64,000 nt of DNA. It comes from Metallyticus violacea. Taxonomy: Eukaryota > Arthropoda > Insecta > Mantodea > Metallyticidae. Position 1 is the stretch's first letter. Each line of letters begins with the position of its first letter. The notes below the pieces were generated by a model. That model made no database searches. It saw nothing but the letters and a program-made list of their open reading frames with translations, and was not told where the DNA came from. Below, one piece after another: positions 23,331 to 35,653 of the stretch. A program made the translations under genes and the position numbers. The DNA lies in NCBI GenBank assembly GCA_030762175.1, contig CM060834.1:68739501-68803500 (forward strand), written 5' to 3'.

Positions 23331-26300
23331 AAGTGATAGGATATGTGGTGATAGCATGCTGGTGTGACCACAATGCAGCAGAAACGTTAACCGCAAGATA
23401 ATTTCTCTCCTAGTGTACATACTTACCTGTTTATTATTGCTAAGAAACACCTGCCTGTAACTGACTTTTCAGAGTTGAACATCATGTTGGCATTTCTGAT
23501 ATGGTCTGGATATTTTAATATAGTAGAAATTTTATCATTAGTATAATTATACCCAGATATATCAATGCTTAAATAAACATATACTCAAAAGTCTAAAAGG
23601 ACCAAATTTTTAGTTCTCTCAACTTTTACACATCTGTCACTGTCTACACAAATCAAAGCAGCAGTTGTATATCAGTTACAGGATATTGCTTCTATAACAA
23701 TATTTTTAATACAACAAAAATACTTTCTCTGGCAGCACAATGTAATTTGTAAATAATGTATGATTTTTATGCTTTACCATATAGGAAATGAAACAATGTC
23801 CTGACCAAGCCCAATCCGGTTCAGCAGTTACCTTAAGGATGGAAAGTGGAACTTCTGTAACAATCTACATTGCTTTTTTGTAATCATATGGTCAAGCTCT
23901 GCATCACATGTACATCCTTCTGGTTTTCCTTTTTTTCTCTTATTTTGTCAAGATATTTTCCACATTTATACATATGCATATTTGCATTAAGTTGTTTAGC
24001 AATTTCATTACTTTTATTCCACCAACAGGATATGGCTAAGATAATGAAATTGCAAGTAAAAGATTCAATTTTATGCTTAGTACAAAATTACTTGGGTTGG
24101 AAGTTGTTGTAACTTCCAGTGATTCTCATATTGGAGAAGTTCTATTGCATATTTGTAAACTCACTGTGAACTTTGTTTAAGTTATGGATGCAATGATTAT
24201 AATACTGTGCTCAACACACACATATATATATATCTGTTAACTTGTTCTACTACTTAATTATTTGCGCATATTTTTGCATTTCATAATGCAAATATATTTG
24301 ACAGTGCACAATTGACTATAAAACCTCAATGCCCTTTCTTTCAAAATCCAATCTTAGCTGCACTAACCTGGTTCTGTGACAAAGGAAATATTCTTCCATG
24401 ACTTTAATGTCTTAATTTCAAACTCTTTAAATGAACATTTATTTTATGTAGGTTCAATGCATTTTGTAACTACAGATTACCTTGACTGCAGACAATACTA
24501 ATACATTTTTTAATTGCAATTTATCTTCAAATCTCAAGTTCACAATTTCTGGCAGTAATTACTGTCTCTGTGAAAACAAAGCATATTATATTTTCTGTCC
24601 TATTTTGGCAAATCCATAAGTTTTCTGAAAATGCATTTAAATAAATGCAATCTTGAAAAACTACTGCTCCAAATGTTTCACAAGTGTTGTCTGATTAAAG
24701 TTTGTGAATTTAATTACATAGATTTTCCATAGAATTTAGAATGATGCACATGCCCTTTTTTTTCTGTACTTGTTTCATTAACAAATTATTTATTTTTATT
24801 TATTCAGCACCATAATACAGGCATAAATCACTTTGTATACTTATGTTTGCCCCCCTACCCCCGAAATATTACATTTATACACACTTTGCAGTTTAGGAAT
24901 TACTCATTTTCTAATAATTTGATTACTTCAATTTATATAAAAGATAATTCAGTGATGGAAAGCACCCCAGTTCTTCCACACAGATGTAGAATCAGTGGCA
25001 AAGTTTTTACATTTCCCTAGAAAAAAGCTTAATATAATAAAATGCTTCTAATGTGGTAGATTTATGGGTTATAATTATTAATTTTTGGGCTTGGTAGAGG
25101 ATACACTTTGGATTGATAATTTTCTAGCAAGTCACTTTATTCCATTTGGCAGTATTTTTATGCAAAGTTCATAAACATGTTATCCAACTACAAGGGCATT
25201 TTTTTTTACAAATATGGCACGACAAAAAATTACCAAAACCTTATTTAACTAAAAAAAACTGCTTTGAATCAATCAATAGGACACAAAACAACAAAACTTA
25301 CAAATCACACATAAAGAAAATGAGAAAGCTTAATGTTGTAAGTTAAATACATGTCTTTATATGACAGGTATAGTGACCTTACTGATGGGATTACTGTATT
25401 TTTCCTCATCTTAGTGCTGCCACAGAATATCACCAATAAGGCCATCTAATTAACTCTCAAGTGTAAGTAATTTATTTTGTAAGCTATGCCATATCATATC
25501 TTCTTAACAATTTAATTTTAACATCTTATTAGATTTCTGCATAAATTATGAAACCACTGCTTTTATATAATATAGCATGTATTTTTACATCTCTTCCAAA
25601 AGAGGCAGCCATTTGTCACATTGAACTGATTTGCAACAATCCCGTATAACATTTTTTGACAATCTTATCTTGGATTTTTTAATATTACATTTTATAATTT
25701 TAAGAAAACACGATTTTAAAATGGTGCTGCTCACAAAATGTTACCGTTCTGCAAATTATTTGAAATCAAATTACTAATACAGAAGCAATGAACAGCATTT
25801 GAAAAACCATATGAATTTATTAAAGATGTATATGACCCTATTTTCCTAATGCTGCAATAAAATAAGGTAGGTATTATGAATACTGCGATTAGCAAATGAT
25901 TCAAATTTATACAAGTAAATGTCAAAAATTAACCCAATTTTTAACAGCGCTTTTGGGCAATGGCCCAACAAATATAAAACATTAAATCGCATATGGCAGA
26001 AGAGTTAAGAACAGAATAACAGAGACCACAAAAGTAAACTATATTGTTGTTTGATGTTTGTTATGTATATATGTTGTTTCAGAGTTGAGGGATATACAAC
26101 AGTATGAGTTATGGACCATTACGCCATAGGTACAGTAATATATACATTCTATATATATATATATAGAATGTATTTAAGTTGGTTTTTTCTTCTTCTTCCT
26201 CTTGTTTGTCTGCTTCCAGTATAACTTGAGCCATATTTGCCTTAACCACAATTGGAATGTCATCAAATAAGGATACAGTCACAGTTTCCAGAACTAAGTA

Positions 26301-27084
26301 TCAGAAATGGTTGAAATTTTTTTTGCAGCAGTATTGCTTTCTGGATTAATATCCTGATAATCTGACTAATTGCGGGTAAGGAAAAAGAAAAATTTTGGGG
26401 GAAATTATGGATGATCTCTTTGAAACATTCATTTATTGCAATGTATTTGAGATTATACCAAAAAATTGCTACAAAGTGTGCTGTTTTGTGTTCTGAGGAA
26501 ACTAATTTCCTTCAAGAATTACACCTTTTCCACATCATTGTCAAAATATTTGAGAACATGTTATATCCTTTAAAACAATTTTTCTGAGAGTACAAAACAC
26601 CACACTTTTCATAAGCTCAGCTGGCAGCAATGGTCTAATAATTCATTAAGAAAGCAAAAGAATCCCCGCATATACAAAAAAAAATCACTATGCAGATCGT
26701 ATCACACCAATTGCTTGTCACTATAATGGATGAATTAATGTGGAAGAAATGCACTACAGACTTTCCTTTCTTATACTTAGAACTAAAGTTAGTGATAAGA
26801 GTTAACCTATTATCTTATTTCCAAACCCAAAAAGTTTGATAATCAAACCTGCCTAACATCTTATGTATTTAAGCAGATTGATGGAAAGAGTTGTGATAAT
26901 TCAACATTATTAACCAATGAAATAAGAAGAGCCTCTTATAGCATATCTTCTATTTTGCAATTAATATATTTACCTGGATGCAAAATAACTAAAGCTTGCA
27001 TATATGGAGTATGCGGAGGAAGAAAGGAAAGTTACCTAAAATAACAAGGGAATGAGTTGAGATATTACAGCACATTATGAGCAT
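23331..27084. other. Long interval without recognised genes
   Basis: AT-rich sequence. A 32-bp perfect AT hairpin sits at 26142-26173 (ATACATTCT, alternating TA, AGAATGTAT). Frames at 23870-24112 and 25146-25346 have no recognisable motif. I see no gene or named repeat. Confidence 0.45.
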
Positions 27085-27300
27085 TTACTTAAATGTAAAT
27101 TGGAACTTACACAGTGAAGCCAATCATATTAATGAATATCATTGTATGATTCAGTTGAACTACACACTCTTAAAGCTTCACTTACTTTTCATAAATGTAT
27201 GGAACCGGTTCCATACATTTATGAAAAGTAAGTGAAGCTTTAAGAGTGTGTAGTTCAACTGAATCATACAATGATATTCATTAACATTATAAGCAGTTTG
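27085..27300. repeat. Palindromic MITE, copy 2, with an exact 156-bp palindrome
   Basis: 27129-27284 is self-complementary without a mismatch and without a spacer, centred on GGAACCGGTTCC at 27201-27212. The arms read TTAATGAATATCATTGTATG and onward through CACTTACTTTTCATAAATG. To the left lies the non-palindromic family leader AAATTGGAACTTACACAGTG; to the right the sequence loses symmetry at 27285. No coding capacity. Confidence 0.9.
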
Positions 27301-27745
27301 AAGTTCATGGTCCCATGCATTCACCCTTAAGACTTACAGGGTGCATTATTAATACAGTAGAATTTCACACCACCTTGTTTGCATATGTCTTCTATGTATT
27401 TATTTTGTCATACATTGTACTATCATTTCCATTTAGTGTGCCTGTACAATTGCTCTCATCATTTTCAACTCAGCCTTAACTTTTATTCATCCTCTTGCAT
27501 ACATCTAGTATATTTCTTGTTGGTACAACCATGACATCACCACACTTGGCTGCCAATTTTTTCATTCTTAGTCAATGCACTTTTTCAGGGTAGTGAGTAG
27601 TAAATAACTGGTAACATATTCACTTAATCTCCTAATAATGTTCTATATTTAATCTATTATTTTAGGTAAATTTAAAATTTTTGCTTTTGTTCCATATCAA
27701 TGAGCAAGTTTCACCAAAATTCAAACAGTTTTACTGTCACTTAAT
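27301..27745. other. Interval without recognised genes
   Basis: AT-rich sequence; nothing recognised. Confidence 0.5.
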
Positions 27746-28640
27746 ACAGTGGAAACTGCCCATTTCAGAACCTGAATGATCCAGAAACTTTCTATTTTGG
27801 AATATCTTGGTGCAGCAAATTTTGTTTGGTGTTATTTTTCCTGATTGATGATTTTTTTTATTTGTTTATTTAAGGACGCTCTTTAACAGCTCAGGTCATC
27901 AGCGTCCCATTCTATTCAGGGCGTGAAACGGCCGGCAAATTTTGCTCAGAGGCCTCTTCTTTTAGGCTCAAGGTTCTTTTACGTGCCGTAAATGTACGAC
28001 ACAGGACCCACGGCTTTAATTTTTCCTGAATAAAACAGAAAATGCTCCATTGGAAACAGAAACAAACTGAGGTGCTTAATTTATTGCCTCATTGACAAGG
28101 GTGAAAAGGTATTTCATCAGTCACTTATGCAATAGTGTCCAGTTCTGAAGTAGTTGGTCCAAACTGTTCGAGTTTTGTGAACTGTATATTGCAATTGTTA
28201 TGTAAAAAGTGGCTCTGTTATTAAGTGATAAAGTAAAAGTTATGTAGAAATGAACGAAAAGGAAAAACTGAGTGAGACACATTAAGTTGAAATTTAACTA
28301 TGGAAAGACTCAGGTGTACGACAAGTTAAAAACATGAACTGTGAATGAATGGTTAGAAGACAATAATGGCGACGTGAATAGAAAGCCAAAAACAACAGGT
28401 TATAAGGAAATTGGTTTGTTGAACATCCCAATTTCTGGGCCTATGTTACAGACACAAGTTCTTGAATTAGAAGGGGGGGGGAAGAGGGGGTAAATAAGCC
28501 CATTTCAAAGCGTACAATGAATGGGTAGAATGTTTCAGGAAGGACAAGATTGGTTGGAATCAAGTGTGCAGAGACACAAGTCACGTTAATGGTTCTGTTG
28601 TTGTCGCCTGGCAAGGAAAAACTGTAAACACTATTGGCAG
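27746..28640 (+). mobile_element. Tigger/pogo-type transposon fragment, interrupted by a SINE
   Basis: The left end, ACAGTGGAAACTGCCC, resembles Tigger-class terminal repeats (CAGTGGAACCTC-like). After the inserted SINE, decayed coding sequence gives the CENP-B-type DNA-binding region in shifting frames: KEKLSE near 28258, VNEWLEDNNGDVNRK-like text near 28340-28385, GYKEIG near 28398, GPMLQTQVLELE-like text near 28438-28470, and a final HTH-like segment near 28500-28610. No DDE catalytic part follows, so the copy is truncated. The SINE is younger than this element. Confidence 0.6.
27862..28017 (-). repeat. tRNA-derived SINE, copy 4, nested in the Tigger fragment
   Basis: Shares GCTCAGGTCATCAGCGTCCC, GGGCGTGAAACGGCC and TTTTACGTGCCGTAAATG with the other copies. 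It retains several CpGs lost elsewhere, which suggests it is the youngest. The head is missing beyond CACGGCTTTA. Its insertion splits the Tigger leader from its coding part. Confidence 0.75.
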
Positions 28641-29055
28641 GATATCAGATGAGTGATTGTACAACCAGAATGGACAAAGTACATACTACTTACCTATAAA
28701 CTGACTTCAAATCCATGAGTAAAGACACCTATACAAGTTAGAACCTGCACATTTTGAGAATTCAAATCATTCCATGATTTTTACCTAAACTTACAGCAAA
28801 TATATAATTTCAAAAATAATTTAGATGTATACTCCACTTATTTTTACTACAAATTTGTTTTATGTTTACCAGAATTAACACTAGGGGTGTGCAGATCACA
28901 TGAAAAAACACTTGTGTCAAAACACAACTTTTTTTAGTTACAAAGCGGAAGTTACATAGCAGAATATTGAGCGCAATTGTACATAATCATTATTACATAC
29001 AACCATGATAATCACTAACACATACAAACACACAAGCACTGAAGGTGCATAAATT
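28641..29055. other. Interval without recognised genes
   Basis: AT-rich sequence between the Tigger fragment and the Merlin pair; nothing recognised. Confidence 0.45.
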
Positions 29056-29059
29056 AAAC

Positions 29060-29880
29060 TATCATTTTGAACTTATTGCTCTTTTGAGAAGTATTTGGTG
29101 GCTCCTAAAGGGGCCATTGCCACGATTGCAGTTAAAATGTTAAAAGTAAAGGTGCGATTGCAGGTTGTTGGTGCAGGGATGGTAGATTAAAGTGATGGAA
29201 TGCAGGCTGTAAATTTTAATTTCTTTCTAACCAAAAGGTAATTTAGAATGTTTTATCCAGATGAGAATTTAATTGACATTGAGGAGATGCATGTTATGAA
29301 CGACCCAAATACATTTATATGTTCGAAGAATTTCTCCACAGGAATACGTGAAGATAAGGCATAAAGAGTGCATACAAAGTTCCATACTGCCTCCTAATAT
29401 TGCGCTTAGCCCTCATTCACATGCTTTATAGCTTTTGTGTATGAATTTCTGCATTGTCCGGGTCTACAAAATTTTGCTTCTGAACAATTACATCATGTTC
29501 ATAAATCCTCCCATCGATGCCCGAAATGCTAGCGTATGCAGCTCAACCATCTGAAACAATAATAGTTCCGGGCAGTTAGAACTGTCGAAGTAACAGCCTT
29601 TTGGTTTGGTAATTCAACAAGGAAGCATCTTCCCGCCCCTCTTTCAATGCCCCAGAAAACCCAATGACCCTCTCTCCACAAACCATGATGATAGTTCCTG
29701 TGGGAAAAATTTGATTCATCAATTTCTATAACTTTAGGCTGGCCATAACCATTCAGCCCTCAGATTGAAGGATTTTCCACGAGCCATTGCTTGCAAATGA
29801 TCCTACAAAAAGTTGGCCCAAGCAACTGTTTTGCAGATACAAGTAATTTCTAACCCCAATTCATAAGGACAGTCCTACTA
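29060..29880 (-). mobile_element. Merlin-type (ISXO2/IS1016-like) transposase fragment, minus copy
   Basis: On the minus strand an open stretch near 29760-29540 reads KVIEIDESNF, then HWVFWGIERGAGRCFLVELP. The IDES motif (29724-29712) carries the first catalytic Asp of ISXO2-like DDE transposases, and the W.FG.ER...FLV.V block is diagnostic. After a frameshift, IIVSDG (second Asp), YEHDVIVQ, NFVDP and KRNIRRQYG follow towards 29380, in the order expected of Merlin. Stops within SDG* and downstream show it is dead. The N-terminal zinc-ribbon part is absent. Its 3' flank (29060-29300) is inverted relative to 30650-30890. Confidence 0.7.
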
Positions 29881-30319
29881 GGACATATCCCACACCCAAC
29901 AATAAATGCACAAAACTTTAGTTACATTTGGCAGAGTAATGATACCACAAAGAGTTCATTTGTGGTTAATTCAAACATTTTCCACCTGTTTTCAATTTCC
30001 TGTTACAGGAACATAAGATTCTCGTTTGACTCTTAACAGTTTTACTCCCACAAACACTTCCTAGTGCATCATGGGAGTTCCTCATTCAAAGATTACTTTA
30101 TCAGTGCCGTACTAATTCTAATACTTCTGTGGAACAGGATGAAGAAAAATCACTTGTAAGTGTGAAGTTGTAAAGTGCAAGTGTAGCAGAAACCTTTGTG
30201 GAAAAGAATTTTACTAATAACTGTAGCAGAAACCTTTGTGGAAAAGAACTTTACTAATAATTACAAGTTCATGCCTTATAATGTATTATACTATACTTTT
30301 GTGGAACAGGCCCTGGAGT

Positions 30320-30890
30320 CAAATGAGAGTATATGTTTGTATAACAGGAAATATAATTAGACAACTCATATTTCCCAGAACTATTGTTTCAGATGGGTGG
30401 ACTTCATATGCTATCATTTCACTCAATGGGAGAAATTATAAACATGTAATTGTTCACAATGAACATTTTTGAGACCTGTAGCAATGAAATTCACACCCTA
30501 AGCTAGAAAACTTGTGAGGGTTAAGCGTAATATTAGGAGCCAGTAGGAAATTTTGGATATACTCTTCATATTTATCTTCACAAATTCCTGCGAAGAAATT
30601 CATTCAAGCATGCCAGTGTTTTAATCATTTATCACATGCCTTGGGAACATCTACAATGTCGATTGAATTCTTGTTTGGATAAAACATATTCTAAATTCCC
30701 TTTTGGTTAAAAGAAATGTAAAAATTACTACCAACATTCCATCACACCAGCAAACTACCACCTTTGCAGCAAAAAAATAATTAACAAGGCCACTTGAACC
30801 TTTTCGCTGCAATCGCAGCAAAACGGCTCCTTTAAGAGCTACCAAAAATATCACTAAGGAGCAGTAGTCCATTGACCCAGAACCCACAGT
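30320..30890 (+). mobile_element. Merlin-type transposase fragment, plus copy
   Basis: On the plus strand TIVSDGWTSYAIISLNGRNY, then KHVIVHNEHF (30380-30470), corresponds to the second half of the same transposase as the minus copy. After a frame break it continues with VKRNIRS near 30515 and LHKFLRRNSF near 30575. The sequence then runs into 30650-30890, which is the inverted counterpart of 29060-29300. The catalytic SDGW is intact but the first half is missing. A 40-bp-period direct duplication (GTAGCAGAAACCTTTGTGG, twice) lies just upstream at 30182-30260. Confidence 0.65.
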
Positions 30891-30892
30891 TT

Positions 30893-31845
30893 AGTTTAGT
30901 TTCTGGAGATCAGTGAGTTCGCGAAGAAGTCACAGAAACCTACGAACAAAGAACTTGTCATATACAATTACCACAGTAGCACTCAACCACACAAGACACT
31001 TAATCATACAAATTTTACTATATATGTGTTTACATATGCATTGATATAAAATCATTGCGGTGTTTTTAACTTAGTATAATATTTTCACTCATACATTCCT
31101 TTACAAAGCTGGACTTTTTATATCAGTATTTTCTAAGAGCAGATTTAAAGGAATTATCATTGTTTATTAAGGATTTTAGGCTAGAGGGAAGAGCATTTTG
31201 TACTAAAATGCATTCACAATAAATGCCTTTTGATGGCAGAAAAGTGGTGAAGCCAGTCTATGAGATTTGCTTTTTTTGTAGTATTCTTGTCATGTATATT
31301 TGAATTTTGAATAATTTTTTCTTTATTTCTTATATAAAAGTTCATGAAGGATAAAATATATTCACAAGGAAGAGTTAAAATTTCAAATTGCTTAAAGAAG
31401 TTTCTGAATGAATGCCTGCTATGTGTACCAGTGATTATTCCTTATGGCTTTTTTCTATAATAGGAAGATACATCACTTTTAACTGAATTTTCCCAAAATA
31501 TCACACCAAATTTCATTATTCAGTTGAAATAAGTAAATTAAATCAGTTTTAAATTCTTAATAGACTCCAACATTACTAATGCACATAATGCATAGCATGC
31601 ACTGCTAAGTTTAGGTATGATAAGATCGATTTGATCTTTCCAATTCAGACTTCTATCAATTATTAAACCAAGGAATTTAATATATTTGGTTTGTAGAAGT
31701 ACACTGTTGATAAACTCTATCTATAATTGTGGATCTGGAGATCTGTGAGTGATGAATATTATAGCATTTGTTTTATCAAGATTTTCAGACAATGTACGCA
31801 TGTTCAGTTGTTGCATGCTTTTAAAAAGCGTTCCCCTTATGTATT
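30893..31845 (-). mobile_element. LINE 3' portion, family B, copy 1
   Basis: On the minus strand the text runs NLDKTNAIIF, then KYIKFLGLIIDRSLNWKDQI, IIPKLSSACYALCALVMLES, then decayed LPCEYIF-like and NTRNK-like pieces. This is the post-catalytic RT thumb and C-terminal region of a Jockey/CR1-type LINE. The 3' UTR ends near 30893 with TTCGCGAAGAAGTCACAG on the plus strand. It is 5'-truncated and dead. The family differs from the LINE at 1-3560 and recurs at 42715-43845 and 50577-50775. Confidence 0.75.
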
Positions 31846-33300
31846 TGTGATTTTGAATCAAGATTAATCATGCGCTCTTACAAACTTCCGCTACGAAAAA
31901 ATAAAAAACGCCTATTTTAACTCCGGTTCTTCTCCTTTATTATCCCCACACTCCATAGTATCCGCTCTATAAAATATACGACCCCTTATTCATTTATTCC
32001 ATTTTTGGGGAGTGAAACTACTGGAGGTGTGCTTCAATTGTGAGAAAAAAATGTGGAATATACTTTTGCGAAACGTGTGAACACACCCAGGATATGAATC
32101 TTAAAATTACATTTGTTTTCGCAAGAGTTGACCCTTAAAATCACAGGTTGTTTCCAGTTCTTGTAATGCTGTCAACACGTTGCCATATGTAGATACCTCG
32201 TTCTCCTGAAATGGTAGTCAGCAATAACCTACCAATAAACTTATCTTATTCAAATAACTGCATAAGCATTTGTTGCTCTTTTTACAAGTAGCAACACATT
32301 CATAGTTCTGCCATAAAGCTTATTCATTCTTCTGCCTGTTTCTTGCAAACCTTTTAGCAAAATGTTCTTACGCGGGTTAATGGAACAAAAGAAATAAAGA
32401 TGTTCAATTTGTGTCGAAAATGCAAACTACTCAAGTTTCAACTCACCGCCATTACGACTTATTAAAACACTTTTAAATTAAATGTCGGGAATAAAAGTTA
32501 TTTGTTAAATTTAACACGCTGCATTTGCACTCCGAATTCAGTTCACCATTTGCATGGGATTTTTGCTTTTAAACAAAACTTACTAGCACAGAATTTTTCA
32601 CTCTCAGCTTACAATTCTATGAAAGTTAATGATATTATGAAGGATTTAAATTAAAGTATCTGCTACTTCCTACTCTAATAATTTATAACATTTTTCCACG
32701 TTAATCCAATATGGCGCTAATCACTCTATCATGTATCAACTATGCAAGTAAAACCTTTGCATTTGCAACGGTCAAGTGGAGCTGCCAACATGATGGTAAG
32801 AAAATCCTCTGAACAAGCTCTGACTCCTATTAAAAGTGTCTCTTTCGTCAACGTATTACGTTATTTATCGGCTTTCAGCGAAAACGTATTCCGGGAATGA
32901 GGTAGAAGCACAATAGTTCTACACAGATAAAAGTTTGTGTCAAGAATTAGACTCTATTGCATACTTAGTTATAGTAACTTTGGATTAGAACATACTACAA
33001 ATCAGTATGGAAAAGACCCAAAACTTTATATAGGCTTCTATTCCAGCACCAATGAGGTGGAAGCGCAATATTTCTCTTTTACATATTTATTTATAGTATC
33101 ATTTAGAATGGTGCATAATACTAATCAATATCTTTTGAAATAGAACATACTCCAAATTAGTATGGAAAAGATCCAAATTCTTGACATAGGCTTCTATTCC
33201 AGCACAATTTCGTTCTTTGTTAACTTTTTTTTCTAATGGCGATTCTGTTTTTTTCCTTCATCACTAAATTATGACCGTTGGCCATTCTTAGAATATCTCC
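31846..33300. promoter_or_regulatory. Candidate promoter region with donor-flanked ATGs on both strands
   Basis: CpG is more frequent here than in the surrounding sequence (for example 31888-31975, 32370-32460, 32840-32900). On the minus strand ATGGCG|GTGAGT at 32452-32441 is a start codon followed two codons later by a consensus splice donor; it could be the first coding exon of the minus-strand NYN gene, 20 kb upstream. On the plus strand an ATG at 32712 opens a frame that meets ATG|GTAAGA near 32793. Divergent starts 260 bp apart fit a bidirectional promoter. I could not connect either exon to a downstream exon, so this is inference. An imperfect direct repeat (AATCAGTATGGAAAAGACCC and AATTAGTATGGAAAAGATCC) lies at 32998-33175. 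Confidence 0.35.
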
Positions 33301-33559
33301 GTTAGAGTCGCAATATATCAAAAGGATGTCATTTTTAGAAATTTCTTCCAATGAAAGTTACTTAGCTACTAGTTCACATTATTCATCTCTAATAAAGAAC
33401 TTCAGCTCACCCAAAAGTAGAAAAATAAAAATAATGTACAATTGCCTTTGTTGTCTTTTTTCTTGGGTTTAATGTTTTTTAAACAAACTCAAAGACATGG
33501 TTAATATTTTGTTTGCAGAAGTTGTTAAAAGATGTACTCTACAACATATAACCATGATG

Positions 33560-33940
33560 TAGTATTCGGGTGATCCCGTGTTCCATTCCCTTGGGGCTGG
33601 CCAAAACTATTTCGCTATAAATAGATGGTTTTGAGCTGGCTATCATGATCCAGGGTTTTTTCGTGGTGGTTTAGGCCAATGCCGAAATGGTTCTCGCCTT
33701 TCCAAGCATTTTCCACTCTCCTATTTCGTATTCATTCCATGGGTTCTGTTGCAGATTTCTGCTCTTGCGTCTGATATGACGATGGGCAGAGGGACTTAAA
33801 TTCCTTGAAAGGAAGTTACGCCAGGGATGTTCTATTTGGAAACAATGTTAGTGACCTCGGATAAATCCTTGCCTCAAAGTCCGTGGATTCTTCACCTCAT
33901 TCCTTCTTCTCCGAGGTTATCCCAAATAAATGTAGTGCGG
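33560..33940 (+). repeat. Probable second SINE type with a Deu-like core
   Basis: The segment contains GTTCCATTCCC (B-box-like) and GGTTTTTTCGTGGTGG..CCAATGCCGAAATGGTTCT, resembling the conserved central domain of Deu-type SINEs (G.CAAATGCCGGGATGGTTCC). Relatively CpG-rich. A similar core occurs on the minus strand at 53850-53995. The family call rests on this core only. Confidence 0.4.
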
Positions 33941-34560
33941 CCAATCTTCAAAGAACAATGCGAACTAGACCCGACAAATTACAGGTTTATTTGAGTTATG
34001 TACTTTAATATTTGGAAAACTTAATGAAAATCACTTTTAAATAGAATATCTAATTTCCCAAACAGTAATAAGGTTTTACTACATTGGCAACATGATTTTA
34101 GGAAAGGACATTCCTCTTCCAGCAGTAAATAATTTATTCATAAGGTTTTAGATCAAAATGGACCAAATAAAACCGGGGTAAGCTTATTTCTAGACCTAAC
34201 TAAAGTATTCGGCAATGTATCTCATGAACTTTTGTTAGGCGAATTGAAACGTCGTGGTCTAAAGGGTAAACTAAATCATATTCTCAGTCCTATCTGAGAA
34301 ATCGCCTACAGTGCTGTGAAATATTTGTGCTGGAAATTATATTATAATCTGAATATAAAGAAGCACATAAGGGTGTTCCTCGAGGTCCAGTCTTAGGTCC
34401 ATTGTTATTTTTAATTTACATAAATAACTTTACAGAATAAAACGCATAGTAATCTTGTAATATTAGAAGACAGCATAATCCAGAATTTGAAGAAAATTTT
34501 ATCATTAATACAAAAAAATTAATTAATTAATTAAAAATAATGAAGCGAGTTGAACCTAAG
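33941..34560 (+). mobile_element. LINE reverse-transcriptase fragment, family C
   Basis: Decayed frames give VVRPIFKEQCELDPTNYRFI near 33935-33990, GVSLFLDLTKVFGNVSHELL near 34175-34235 (RT motif A, normally LDLSKAFDTVDH) and LGPLLFLIYINN-like text near 34395-34430. The catalytic Asp of motif A survives (LDLTK) but the second conserved Asp is Gly. The left edge abuts the SINE-like segment. It is a Jockey/CR1-type LINE fragment, dead. Confidence 0.65.
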
Positions 34561-35565
34561 TGTTGACAAAACCAAATATGTTCTATTTCAGTACAACAGC
34601 AAAATAGAAGTCTGAAGTGGTATTTATAAGATGCCGCCCCCATTAAAATACTATAAAATATTAGTATAACCAATTACATATATTACAAATATTATTACAA
34701 TTAATATGTACAATTTATGTATTTTCAGATTAATAGTTAAGTTATTTCTGTATTTCATGGTTGTGGGAAGAAGAAAAAAAAACTTGTGGACAGAAACTTA
34801 AGAAATAAGCCGGGAAATTGATTGTAAATGTGTTTTGGGCTGGACAAAGAACCAGATGGTCATGTACCTCTTTTGTATGTTTTTACAAGAGGCTTTGTCT
34901 AAGAAGGTTCGCCCCTTTAAGGTTTCTGGAAAAGCTTAGGAAAAGGGAGCAGGTCTTAAATCTTTCTATTGTGTGAAATGTCATAAAGTTTCGTTAAAAT
35001 CTGAAGGCGAAGCGTAGTATGAAACAGAATGATATAACGGGTAATTGGAGATGAAATATATCATATAGCCCGACATAGTGGAGCCAAGGTGAAAGAATAG
35101 CTCAAATATAAGACCTAAGGGAACATCCAATCAGGCCACTTAGGAACAGTATATACATATATAAAATAAAACTAAAGTAACACTATTAACCATGTGACAA
35201 ATTAACAGTAATTATAACCATAAGAAGGATAAAACACTAAGAGAAAGTCACACTTGATTTCGAACTCGTCGAGTTCTTCTACGGTAAGAAGACAAGTGAA
35301 GTTGATAAAAGTAAATATTGAGTATCAAAGGTAACCAGATGAAACTAGCAATAAGTGTGTGTTTGGGGGGGGGGATTAATAAGTAAGATTTAAACCAGGT
35401 GTTTTATGAGAAAATATAGCTGCCATTTTCCTGTCTCTGTGTAAACCTTCAGAGCTATGTATAGGTAAAGCATCAATAAGAGTTTAACTAAAAGTATCAT
35501 CCTTACAGTGAAATGATGAAGCAGGATTTCCTAGCTTCCAAGAAAATAATTAATCTAAGGCATTA

Positions 35566-35653
<88 letters not shown>

